64,000 nucleotides of DNA from the NCBI RefSeq assembly GCF_023898315.1, contig NC_064614.1:382787348-382851347 (forward strand), in the 5' to 3' direction. Source of the stretch: Schistocerca nitens. Taxonomy: Eukaryota > Arthropoda > Insecta > Orthoptera > Acrididae. This document shows positions 44,873-55,345 of this stretch, in pieces (the stretch's first letter is position 1; each line of letters starts with the position of its first letter). The position numbers and the translations under genes are program-made. Under the pieces are notes generated by a model. The model searched no databases. It saw only the letters and a list, made by a program, of their open reading frames with translations, and was not told the origin of the DNA.

Positions 44873-46614
44873 GTTCCACAGGACATATTAATGTTAGTGA
44901 AGCCAGTCCCTCAGTATTCAGTGCTCGTTTAAGAGATTACAACAATTCTGTTAATGACATTAATAAAAATATTACCATTTTTCCTAAGGCATAAAAGGCA
45001 GATTATTAAATATTTTAGAAGGAACTGAAATATACACCCATATGACGAAACAACCAGACGACATATTTAATTAATAAAGATGTATATACAAAATTTTAAC
45101 ATTGTTTCAACCGATTAAGCTGGGTGTGAATTCTCTCCATATCCTACATGTAAAGTAGTCTAATTTGATGTTTTATGTAAGATTATTTTGCAATTTCATA
45201 CCTTTTGTATATTCTACCTTCGTATACCAATTGCTCAAAGATTGTATTTCACAGATATGAATGCATATCATAGACGTATATAAATATGATCCCCTAGACC
45301 TGTCAGTTCCATGTTTGCACTATATGACAGTTATGCCAGATCAAGAATTGTCACTGCCGAAGATTTGACAACAATTACATACGCGAAGACCAGTGTACTA
45401 CATGATAGGATGGATTTCATATCCTATCGTATTAACTGATATGAACGTGATTGCTATAGAGATACTTAATGTAAGCAGATTTATGTTGTTGTTGTCATGT
45501 TGTAGGAATTTATGTACATACAGTTGTTCGTTCCTCTGTATCACATTCCACTGGCTTTCGGTTATACACTCGAATATCGATTTGGCATATAAACGTTTCA
45601 GGTGCAGCTCATGGTGTTTAGAATAGCTTCTTTAATAAGTGGTTTGTTGCTGCGCTCCAGGAAAGCGTCCCTAAGTGGATTGTGCAGACAGGTTACAATG
45701 ATTAAATCCACTGTTGTATCAGAATTTACAGGAATCAGCATATAAATATGTGAAATACCTGACTTAATAACGCAAAGCCGTTTTATGACTCTCCATGAAT
45801 TCGGCAGTGATGGTAATTAAAAACTGCTTTCTTGCTGACGACACTTGCAGCTGGCTGAGAATAGAATTTCGCCATGTTTGCACTTAGACGAATATGTGGC
45901 AAAACGATGTCATAATTGGGCAGTTTGCAAGGTGGTGATAACATAGTGAAATGTTGTCCTGTATTACTCTTGTCAAAAATGCCATTGTTACATTCATTTC
46001 CACGTGAGTCAACATCAGTGAACATAAACTTGTAATTAAAATCGACGATAAATGTAACACAACGCATAAAACATATTTGTAACTATAAAACAGTGTACCA
46101 CTATGGATACGGGAAAATTTTGCACATGATTTCCATCGATGGTTCTACCACAATTTGGAAAATTCCATTAGGTTCAAGAGGGTGGCTGCAAAAATAGAGG
46201 CGTTAATTTCTTCTTAATTACTAACAGCGTCAATCATGCTATTCTGCTGATGTAGCTCCGCTATATTCCGAATGGAAATGCTTGTTGCAACGTACTTAAA
46301 ACACACTTAAATCAATTTGAAATTCGGAAGATAAAAGCGAGACGCACAAGAGAATTGAAAGTTATAGGTAACTGCCCTGCCTGATTTAGAATAAGATGCA
46401 ATTATTCCCTAATAATTAATGCTGACACATTGCAGTTGAAGGTGTTAACAGATACCTATCAAAAAACGGCTTAAAAAAAGGAAAAGTAACTGGACCTTTT
46501 ACTTCAGATCAATGTAAGAAATGGTCACTGGCTAATACACTGGCATTTCTTGGAAGAGCGGACCGTAAGAGAGAATAAAGTATTCTTCATCATTTTCTCT
46601 ATCCTTAACTTACA
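44873..46614. other. Mostly unassigned interval with one dispersed repeat
   Basis: No coding domain seen. It contains the repeat at 45298-45410 and a small hairpin (GATAGGAT...ATCCTATC, 45406-45430). The remainder is AT-rich and unrecognised. Confidence 0.4.
45298..45410 (+). repeat. Dispersed repeat, copy Y (partner at 37990)
   Basis: CCTGTCAGTTCCATGTTTGC, ACAGTTATGCCAGA and AAGATTTGACAACAA in the same order and spacing as the inverted copy at 37990-38110. Confidence 0.7.
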
Positions 46615-46616
46615 TA

Positions 46617-46784
46617 CAGGGTGTTTCAAAAATGACCGGTATATTTGAAACGGCAATAAAAACTAAACGAGCAGCGATAGAAATACACCGATTGTTGCAA
46701 TATGCTTGGGACAACAGTACATTTTCAGGCAGACAAACTTTCGAAATTACAGTAGTTACAATTTTCAACAACAGATGGCGCTGC
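46617..46784 (+). repeat. Left 168-bp terminal inverted repeat
   Basis: Begins CAGGGTGTTTCAAAAATGAC and ends AACAGATGGCGCTGC; pairs with 47998-48165. Confidence 0.95.
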
Positions 46785-46864
46785 GGTCTGGGAAACTCTA
46801 TAGTACGATATTTTCCACATATCCACCATGCGTAGCAATAATATGGAGTAGTCTCTGAATGAAA

Positions 46865-47884
46865 TTACCCGTAACCTTTTGACAACGTTTCTGGCAGAAT
46901 GGCTTCATATGCAGATGAGATGTACTGCTTCAGCTGTTCAATTGTTTCTGGATTCTGGCGGTACACCTGGTCTTTCAAGTGTCCCCACAGAAAGAAGTCA
47001 CAGGGGTTCATGTCTGGCGAATAGGGAGGCCAATCCACGCCGCCTCCTGTATGTTTCGGATAGCCCAAAGCAATCACACGATCATCGAAATATTCATTCA
47101 GGAAATTAAAGACGTCGGCCGTGCGATGTGGCCGGGCACCATCTTGCATAAACCACGAGGTGTTCGTAGTGTCGTCTAAGGCAGTTTGTACCGCCACAAA
47201 TTCACGAAGAATGTCCAGATAGCGTGATGCAGTAATCGTTTCGGATCTGAAAAATGGGCCAATGATTCCTTTGGAAGACATGGCGGCCCAGACCAGTACT
47301 TTTTGAGGATGCAGGGACGATGGGACTGCAACATGGGGCTTTTCGGTTCCCCATATGCGCCAGTTCTGTCTATTGACGAAGCCGTCCAGGTAAAAATAAG
47401 CTTCGTCAGTAAACCAAATGCTGCCCACATGCATATCGCCGTCATCAATCCTGTGCACTATATCGTTAGCGAATCTCTCTCGTGCAGCAATGGTAGCGGC
47501 GCTGAGGGGTTGCCGCGTTTGAATTTTGTATGGATAGAGGTGTAAACTCTGGCGCATGAGACGATACATGGACGTTGGCGTCATTTGGACCGCAGCTGCA
47601 ACACGGCGAACGGAAACCCGAGGCCACTGTTGGATCACCTGCTGCACTAGCTGCGCGTTGCCCTCTGTGGTTGCCGTACGCGGTCGCCCTACCTTTCCAG
47701 CACGTTCATCCGTCACGTTCCCAGTCCGTTGAAATTTTTCAAACAGATCCTTTATTGTATCGCTTTTCGGTCCTTTGGTTACATTAAACCTCCGTTGAAA
47801 ACTTCGTCTTGTTGCAACAACACTGTGTTCTAGGCGGTGGAATTCCAACACCAGAAAAATCCTCTGTTCTAAGGAATAAACCAT
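46865..47884 (-). CDS. Tc1/mariner-superfamily transposase (DUF4817-type N-terminus)
   Basis: 339 codons from MVYSLEQR. I chose this Met over one 29 codons upstream because family members start here. Residues 1-50 are a helix-turn-helix domain (SVVATRRSFQRRFNV, TIKDLFEKFQRTG), residues 66-115 a second one (GRPRTATTE, SVRRVAAAVQMTPTSMYRLM). Catalytic acidic residues: Asp160 (WFTDEAYF), Asp248 (WFMQDGARPH) and Asp296 (SPDMNPCDFFLW), so 47 residues separate the last two, against 34-41 in the common families. The frame ends in KGYG-stop at 46865. One base fewer in the run at 46877-46880 would continue into about 25 further residues to a TAG near 46801, so the ORF probably carries a one-base insertion removing the C-terminal tail. 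Acts in the nucleus on the element's own ends and TA targets. Confidence 0.85.
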   Translation of the reverse strand: MVYSLEQRIFLVLEFHRLEHSVVATRRSFQRRFNVTKGPKSDTIKDLFEKFQRTGNVTDERAGKVGRPRTATTEGNAQLVQQVIQQWPRVSVRRVAAAVQMTPTSMYRLMRQSLHLYPYKIQTRQPLSAATIAARERFANDIVHRIDDGDMHVGSIWFTDEAYFYLDGFVNRQNWRIWGTEKPHVAVPSSLHPQKVLVWAAMSSKGIIGPFFRSETITASRYLDILREFVAVQTALDDTTNTSWFMQDGARPHRTADVFNFLNEYFDDRVIALGYPKHTGGGVDWPPYSPDMNPCDFFLWGHLKDQVYRQNPETIEQLKQYISSAYEAILPETLSKGYG

Positions 47885-47997
47885 GTTGTCTACAGCACAC
47901 GTGCACGTTGTGAACAGCACACGCTTACAGCAGAAAGACGACGTACAGAATGGCGCACCCACAGACTGCATTGTCTTCTATATCTTTCACATCACTT

Positions 47998-48165
47998 GCA
48001 GCGCCATCTGTTGTTGAAAATTGTAACTACTGTAATTTCGAAAATTTGTCCGCCTGAAGATGTACTGTTGTCCCAAGCATATTGCAACAAACGGTGTATT
48101 TCTATCGCTGCTCGTTTAGTTTTTATTGCCGTTTCAAATATACCGGTCATTTTTGAAACACCCTG
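47998..48165 (-). repeat. Right 168-bp terminal inverted repeat
   Basis: Reverse complement of 46617-46784 with about four mismatches, the nearest to the outer edge at ACCGTTTG versus ACCGATTG. Confidence 0.95.
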
Positions 48166-48217
48166 TATATACATACATACATTCATAGTCATGAAATTGT
48201 AGTTAAATTCATTAGAA

Positions 48218-48541
48218 ATGAAATTGTTACCTCACAGAGGTGTATCAAACATTCAGCGTTCTGCTATCAGTACTCAGGGAGCTGATGATAAAACCGTTGC
48301 TCTAGAGCTTCCAACAGAGAATGAAGATTCATTTGTTGAATTCCTTCCATAGACTAGTAAAAGGCAGAAACGAAATTATAAAATTTTAGAACGTTTGGAG
48401 GCAAGGAGCATCGAAAGGGAAAACAGAACTTTTAAACAAATGCCTGATAAGGATGTCGATTTATTTCTCAGAAATACACCATTGTCAAACAAAAAATTGA
48501 GGCAAGACTTAGTCAAAGATGAAAAATGGTGCCATTGCAGA
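48218..48541 (+). pseudogene. Possible remnant of a transposon-linked regulatory protein
   Basis: A plus-strand frame from ATG at 48218 with a single internal TAG at about 48350. It contains EDSFVEFLP, then TSKRQKRNYKILERLEARS and RENRTFKQMPDKDVDLFL. This basic-then-acidic arrangement resembles the C-terminal part of MADF/Myb-like proteins found alone or beside Harbinger transposases. The resemblance is weak and from memory; no transposase is adjacent. It could equally be a decayed host exon. Confidence 0.3.
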
Positions 48542-48544
48542 TAG

Positions 48545-49640
48545 TTTCGCATTTATAAAATCTTAACGAACAATCAGCATGTTCAGCATCCCCAACTATT
48601 AATATTGCCACACCATTATCACCACCAAATTTAGATTTTATAAAAAAAACAATAGAACTGAACATAACTAATAATTCACAAAATGATAGGCTAACAAATT
48701 TCAATTCGTTCAGTTTTCACTGTTGCACAACAAAATGAATCTTAGATAAACCACTGTAGTTTTTAAAGTATTGTGCTTTTTCTTATCTTAGCGTTACAGC
48801 TAATTTTTCGTCAGGTGTTCTTGGATACAGACATCTATTGCATGAACCCTTGTAGAAACCTTCTTTGAGCAGATCTAGGACGTAGTTAAGCCAGGCAACA
48901 TTTAATGTGCTGAACTCAATAAACTTTCAGTCGTCGTTTCATAAATGACGATTAATAAGAGTCATAAAGAAAGCTTCAGTTTTTCCGTTATGTAATTGTT
49001 GGCGTAGAATGGCTTCTCCTTCAGCATTTTCTTCCAGCATAGTATAACAATAAATCACCATCACTCATTTTGAGAGATGTGCGTCTGCTTGCATGAACTG
49101 AGCTGCAGGCTACTTACATTTAGGCGCACTCAAAGCCAGCTCCCTCAAACAGAATACTGTAACTTCCATTTTCTTCATGCTGTAGTGAGATATGGCTTGC
49201 AATCCGGCGTTTAAAGCAATTTCGATGTGTTCGCAACATTTAGTACTCAGCAGTGTATCACCTAAAATTAACTTAACATAAAGTAACCAATGACGACATT
49301 TTTCACAGCAAATTCTTCAAATTCTATACAATATCTTACTTGGAAATTAAGAATCGAAATAGTTATGGCCTATATCGAAAACATACACACTTCAACTTGG
49401 AGTTGAGATGTGAAATTATAAGATATGAAACAACTGATTTACGTGTGCAAATTAGTTTCCTCAGACTCGAATGATAAATGTTAGTTTTTTAATGGAAAAA
49501 TAGAGCCTGAATCAAAAAGCTAACTCCAGGAGCTGATGTAGCTTTGCTTCATTTAGATACAGTATTTTCTACACCAAGAAAATCTAAACAGCCATTTTTC
49601 TCATGGAGGTACGATTAGCCGAAAGCCATAGCCGCTTCAT
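48545..49640. other. Unassigned interval
   Basis: AT-rich; no domain, RNA gene or repeat recognised. ORFs are short and without motifs. Confidence 0.4.
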
Positions 49641-49644
49641 GGGA

Positions 49645-51255
49645 ACTGCTCGTAAGGCTAAGCGCAAAATCAGATATGTATAGCGCATGTGACGTGACGC
49701 GACACTACAATTCGTCGCGCACATTTCGCAAGTGCAGCGCAGGTCCTGCGTGCGCATATTGGCGTATTGAGACGCATACACATAACGTGCACATGCCGGT
49801 TGGCGACGCTCAACACTGACAATCGAAGCGCGCCCACCCTGTAATCTTTCTCAAACTATTTTACAGAAACTGTTCCGTAAAAATATCTGATTTCTGCCTT
49901 ACTTGTAGCGTTACATGTCAACTTCATGCCGGAGTGCCAATCATCTCGCTAATGCTCATACTTGTTACGATATACGAATTTTCATAAGACACTGCGGAAA
50001 ATTCGAAAAGTTTGCAATGACAATTAGGGATCGCTACAAGTTTGCGTTTGGTGCGAATTACACCAATAGTTGCTGCGTATGAAATATAGCTAACATATTG
50101 AACTTTTCTTTACACTTCGGAGGATGCCTCAATCTGCCTCCGACCTTGAGAAAATGTATGCTAAGTAGTGCGTTCACTCCTGATCTCACGCCCGCGAGAA
50201 TGAAATATTCACAGCATCCCTCATATCTACTAAACCACTCAAGACATCGAAACGAGATTTTGGCGAATGATAGCACACAAGGAGGAGAGTATTTTACCGA
50301 TTCGTAAACATATGGAACTTTGTTATCTATGGCGATATATCAGAAGTTATACTTTCTATTTTTTTCACTCCAGTTACCGTAATTTGTAAGAATTATCGAC
50401 AGCTAGTGAAACACGCGTTTCCTAGGACGAAAATAAACATGAAATTTCTTCTCTTATATTACTGAAAACAGACACAATGAGGTTTCTTGTAAGCTGTTGA
50501 GCTCTCTGGTCGCCAAGTACTTGTTTAATGAGATACTCTGTTTCAGAATCCTGTCGCAATAGCTTCTGCAAGATGATTTTATGCAAATTATACTGTGTTT
50601 TGGCGAAGAAAGTACAATTAAACCTGTCAACAAGAGAAATGTGGCAGTTACTTATAAATTGTGATGCTTCTTCGAATGAGAAAAGGTCAATAGTTCACAT
50701 AAAAATAAATCGCTAATACTGTTTGAATTTTGGGTGGATCACCGTGACTCATCATATTTTTAACACTAAACGACTGTAATTGAAACTTACCAAAGGATTT
50801 TATTGTTCTTCTTCATCAGAGCAGTATTAAAATAATGGCGAGCGTTCCTTTCAGGCAGAATGATATGCACAAGGTTGGTTGGTTGATTTGGGGGTAGGGA
50901 CCAAACAGCGATGTTACGGTTCCCATCAGTTTTGGGAAGGATGGGGAGGGAAGTCGGCTGTGCCCTTTCAAAGGAAGCATCGTGGCATTTGCCTGGAGCA
51001 ATTTATTGAAATCGCGGAAAACCGAAATCAGTATGGCCGGACACATGTTTGAACCGTCGTTCTCTCGAATGCGAGTTGAATGTGGTAACCACTGGGCCAC
51101 CTCGCTCGACATGCACGTGCCAAATGCTGGTTACTCACGTATAGTTTGCCAAACTGACAATGTGTGACTCATAAATAAAATAGTTGTTACTGAGAAAAGT
51201 AAACAATTGACCTGTCGCACAACACAATGATCAGTATATTGTCAACAGCTGAGAA
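49645..51255 (-). repeat. Unrecognised ~1.3-kb repeat, copy A (inverted)
   Basis: Aligns in reverse complement with copies B (51680-53000) and C (54070-55345). Shared landmarks include CACATTGTCAGTTTGGCAA, ACATTTCTCTTGTTGACAGG, CCAAAACACAGTATAATTTG, TTCGTTTCGATGTCTT-type and GCAAACTTTTCGAATTTTCC stretches in one order. A SINE is inserted at 50873-51105. No ORF with a known domain; the terminal structure was not identified. Confidence 0.8.
50873..51105 (-). mobile_element. tRNA-derived SINE inside repeat copy A
   Basis: Minus strand: GCGAGGTGGCCCAGTGGTTA (box A), ACGGTTCAAACATG (box B), body with TTTCGGTTTTCCGCG, GAAAGGGCACAGCCGACTTC and CCCCATCCTTCCC, ending AATCAACCAACCAACC. Flanking GATATGCAC (50862-50870) and GACATGCAC (51108-51116) look like a diverged target duplication. 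Copy C reads straight through the corresponding position. Confidence 0.88.
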
Positions 51256-51679
51256 TAATGCGTGTGACAGAAATGCGGAAGCTAGCCAAATGTGCCTTGT
51301 GACAGGAAGCGTTCACTTCGTTCGAAAAACATCGTCATGAAAGTAGATCGATCTTTGTCAGCAGTACATTTCAACAAATTTAATACATCAAATCACCACG
51401 CTCATTCAGGATACTCCTACTTTCGGAGTAATTCGGATCACTCCTGTATTTGTGTAGTTTGTATAATTAGATTATTACTGCTGGTAGCGTGAATGCAACC
51501 ACTGAAATGCTTTTTCTCATCACGACTTTTTCTCGTCACGGCGGAGCCAATTAAAACATTGTATTCATGAGGGCTTCTCGATTACTTCTAGCTTGCATTG
51601 GAAATGTGTTTTCCAAATTTATGTAGTATTTATCTCTTATTACATCGATATCCAAGTAATGATAGTAATATTGCCCTGA

Positions 51680-53000
51680 AACCCTTTGGTAAGTTTCCAT
51701 TCCAGTCATTCTGTGTTAAAAATACGATGGGTTATGGGAATTCAACTAAAATTGCAACACAATTGGTGATTTATTTTTGCATAAATTGTTAACCTTTTCA
51801 CTATTTACAAGTAATGGCTACATTTCTCTTGATGACAGGTTTAACTGTGCTTCTTTTGCCTAAACACAGTACAATTTGCGCAAACTCACCTTGTAGCCCC
51901 GGGTTCCCGGGTTCGATTCCCGGCGGGATCAGGGATTTTCTCTGCCTCGTGATGACTGGGTGTTGTGCCATGTCCTTAGGTTAGTTAGGTTGAAGTAGTT
52001 CTAAATTCTAGGGGACTGATGACCATAGATGTTAAGTTCCATAGTGCTCAGAGCCATTTGAACCATTTTTTTCACCTTGTAGCACCTGTTGCGACAAATT
52101 CTGAAACAGAGTGCCTCATTAAACAAGCAACTGGCGACCAGAGAGATCAGTAGCTTACAGAAATCCTCATTGTGTCGATTTGCAGTAACATAAGAGAGAA
52201 AATTTCATGTTTATTTTTATACTATGAAAATCTCGTTTCACTGGCTCTAGATCACTCCTAAAAAATTACAGCCAGCGGAGTGAAAACAAAAATAAAATAA
52301 AAATTACAACTTGTGATACATCGTCATAGAGAAGAAACTTCTGTCTGTTAAAAATGTGGCAAGAAGCTCTACTCGTTGGGTGCTATCATTCATCAAAATT
52401 TCGTTTCGATGTCTCCAGTGGTTAGGAGATATGAGGGATGTTATGAATATTTCATTCTCACTTGTGTGCAATATGGAGTGAACGCACTATGTACGATCCT
52501 TTTTCTCTAGATTGGAGGCAGCAAGAGATCTCCTCCCAAGTCTAAAGAAAAATTCAGTATGTTAGCTAAATTCCATAGGCACAACATATGGTGTAATATG
52601 CACCAAACGCAAAATCATAGCGACCCGTAATTTTCATTGCAAACTTTTCGAATTTTCCGCAGTGTCTTACTTAAATTGTTATATCACAATTAGTATGACC
52701 ATAAGCGAGATGCTGGGCACGTCACCACAAAGCTGACGTATAATGCTAGAAGTAACGTAAAAGTCAAATATTTTTACTGAATAGTTTCTGTAAAATCGTT
52801 TGAGAAAGATTACAGTGTGCGCGCGTTTCGATTCTGTCAGTGCACAGGGTCGCCAGCCAAAGCGTACAAAGTATGTGTAAGCATCTCAATATGTGCAGGA
52901 CCAGTGTGGCACGTGCGGAAAGTGCATGTCGTGCTGCAGTGTTGTGTGACGTGACACATGCTATATACCTCTCAATTTGTGCTTAGCCTAACGCTAAGAG
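51680..53000 (+). repeat. Unrecognised repeat, copy B (5' truncated)
   Basis: Plus-strand copy lacking roughly the first 200-250 bp present in A and C. It is interrupted by a SINE at 51898-52071. Near its end a hairpin is formed by GCTATATACCTCTCAATT (52960-52977) and AATTGAGATTCATATAGC (53004-53021), absent in A and C. Confidence 0.8.
51898..52071 (+). mobile_element. 5'-truncated tRNA-derived SINE inside repeat copy B
   Basis: Begins within the tRNA-like head at CCCGGGTTCCCGGGTTCGAT (box B kept, box A lost), then GATGACTGGGTGTTG, GTTAGTTAGGTTGAAGTAG and GAACCATTTTT. Perfect 12-bp target duplication TCACCTTGTAGC at 51886-51897 and 52072-52083. The repeat sequence resumes right after it, as in copy C. 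Confidence 0.94.
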
Positions 53001-54069
53001 AAAATTGAGATTCATATAGCACGTGCGGCATGGCGCAGTGCAGAATACATCTTTGTAACTCAACAGGTTTAAGCTCGACTACACAAACTGGAATGCAACG
53101 CGATGATGTCATGACACACGCGTGCGCCAGGTCATGCACCAAGTGCTTGCGGCACAGTTTCTGGCGCCGCACGCCATGCAATCACTTTGGGAGGCATGAC
53201 GCATTGGGCAGGAAAGCAGCCTCCCATATGCTTCCTCAGCCAACCCGAATATGGCCAGCGGTAGTGTTGTCCATCTGAAAAATATTGCCTCGTTACTAAA
53301 TTGTCACTGAGTAGTGTTTCGTTTTTCGCCACTTAAGCTCTTGATCTTTTTTCATTAGTTTGTTCTATTTTTAAGTTATTTACATCTATGTAGTTTTGCT
53401 GTTATTTCGTTATTGCTTTACTTTTGTCAAGAACAATGCACAATACAGCGACTGGTGAACCATTAACCACTGGGATATATCTTCTGCCTCTACAATGTCT
53501 TCATATTGCAAGAAGGGACAGTAAAAAATCATGTGATCAAGAATCAAGGCTGGAAGTTTTAGATATCATACAGTGAAACATGGATGTCTACATGCTGCTT
53601 ATGCTGACATTTCTATACAATCCGTTACAAAAATTCGAAAAGTGGAAATTTCCATAGATTGCTCCGGCTAAAAACCGTCCAAGATCTAAAGTATATGAGT
53701 TTCACTATGATCACTTGGATATGAATGTAATAAGAGACTTTATACTACATGCATGCGGACTGTAAGCTAGAAACAGTCGAGAAACCCCATTCGATGATAA
53801 AGTTCTAATTTTCTCGTAGTGTAGAGAAAAAGCATTTCAGTGATAAACTAATTATTCATTTGTTTAGCCTTACACAAATGACGAATGCAATGAATTATTC
53901 CGAATGTATGAGTGTCCTGCAAGAGTCTGGTGATACAGTATGTTTAACTTACTGAATTTTATTGCTGACAAGGCAGGCCTACATTCTTGACAACGCTTTT
54001 TCGATCGACATCAACTCATTCCCACGCAAGGAACACCTGGCTAGCTTTCATATTCCTGTCATGTGCAAT
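53001..54069. other. Unassigned interval
   Basis: A GC-richer part (53020-53280) with no domain, then AT-rich sequence. Plus-strand 53555-53830 gives broken frames (KVYEFHYDHLDMNVIRDFI) faintly like N-terminal regions of insect transposon proteins; too weak to annotate. Confidence 0.35.
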
Positions 54070-55345
54070 ATTCTCAACTGTGGTTAGTGCACTGACCATC
54101 GAGGTGTGTGATATATCAGTGGTTAACTTTTCTCAATAACAACTATCCTATTCGCTGATCAAACATTGTCAGTTTGGCAAGCCATAGGTGAGTAATCAGC
54201 ATCTGGGAGGTGCACGTGACGCTGCCTGAAGGGTACGCTCATCATTATTTTCATCTTGCTCGGGTGAAGAACAGGAATAAAACCCTTTAATAAGTTTCCT
54301 AATAGATTTGATGACTTATTTTCATGTGAATTGTTAACCTTTTCTCATTCGAAGAAGCATCACCATTATCGAATAACGGCTACATTTCTCTTGTTGACAT
54401 GTTTAATTGTACTTCTTTTGCCAAAACACAGTATAATTTGCAGAAATTCACCTTGCAGCAGCTATTGCGACAGAATTCTGAAACAATGTGTCTTGTTAAA
54501 TAAGCAACTGCCGACTAGAGAGATCAATAGCTATCAGAAAACCTCTTTGTGTCGGTTTGCAGTAACATAAGAGAAGAAATCTCGTTTCACTAGCTATCGA
54601 TGACTCTTAAAAAATTATTCAGTTGAGGGTGAAAACCAAAATAAAATAAAAACTATAACTTCCGATATATCGCCATGAATAAGAAAGTTCTGTGTGTTAA
54701 CAATATGGTAAAGATACTCTCCACCTTAGGTGCTATCATTCACCAAATTTCGTTTCGATGTCTTGAGAAAAATAGGAGATAAGAGGGATGTTATGAATAT
54801 TTGATTCTCGCTTGTGTGCGATCTGGTGTGAACGCACTATGTGCGATTCTTTGCCTCGTGATTGCAGGCAGATAGGGATCTCCTCCCAAATCTAAAGAAA
54901 AATTCAATGTGTTAGCTATATTTCATACACAGCAACATATGTATAAACGCACCAAAGGCAAAATCATAGCGACCACTATCTTTCATTGCAAACTTTTCGA
55001 ATTTTGTGTAGTGTCTTACTTAAATTGGTATATCACAATAAGTATGACCATTAGCGAGATGATGGGTACTTCATCACGAAGATGACATATAACGCTACAA
55101 GTAACTCAAAAATCAAATATTTTTACTGATTAGTTCTTGTAAAATCGTTTGAGGAAAATTACAGGGTAGGCGCGCTTCGATTCTGTCAGCGCAGTGTCAC
55201 CAGCTGGCATGTGCAAAGAATGTGTCTCAGTATGCGGACCACCAGCACGGCATGTGCTGAACGAGCCCGTAGCACTGTTGTCTCGTGCCAAATGACATGT
55301 GCTATACATGTCTCAATTTCCACTTAGCGGTACGTGTCTGCCATG
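54070..55345 (+). repeat. Unrecognised repeat, copy C (uninterrupted)
   Basis: The only copy without a SINE, hence the best guide to the unit: from about GTTAGTGCACTGACCATCG (54075) to CAATTTCCACTTAGC (about 55330). No ORF above 80 codons. It is AT-rich for most of its length and GC-richer over the last 200 bp. Confidence 0.8.

Larger units (their letters stand above)
46617..48165 (-). mobile_element. Tc1/mariner-superfamily element, long inverted repeats, nearly intact
   Basis: A 1549-bp element flanked by TA (46615-46616 and 48166-48167), with inverted repeats of 168 bp (46617-46784 and 47998-48165) starting CAGGGTGTTTCAAAAATGAC. I count about four mismatches between the arms. One transposase ORF lies between. 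The close match between arms and the mostly intact ORF make this the best-preserved DNA transposon in the window. Confidence 0.95.

Noticed and set aside
49645-53000. Large palindrome or foldback element made of repeat copies A and B
   Set aside because: A and B face each other, but a third direct copy (C) and their different lengths point to separate copies rather than arms of one element.
53555-53830. Transposase N-terminus
   Set aside because: Broken frames, similarity only by impression, no ends or catalytic motif nearby.
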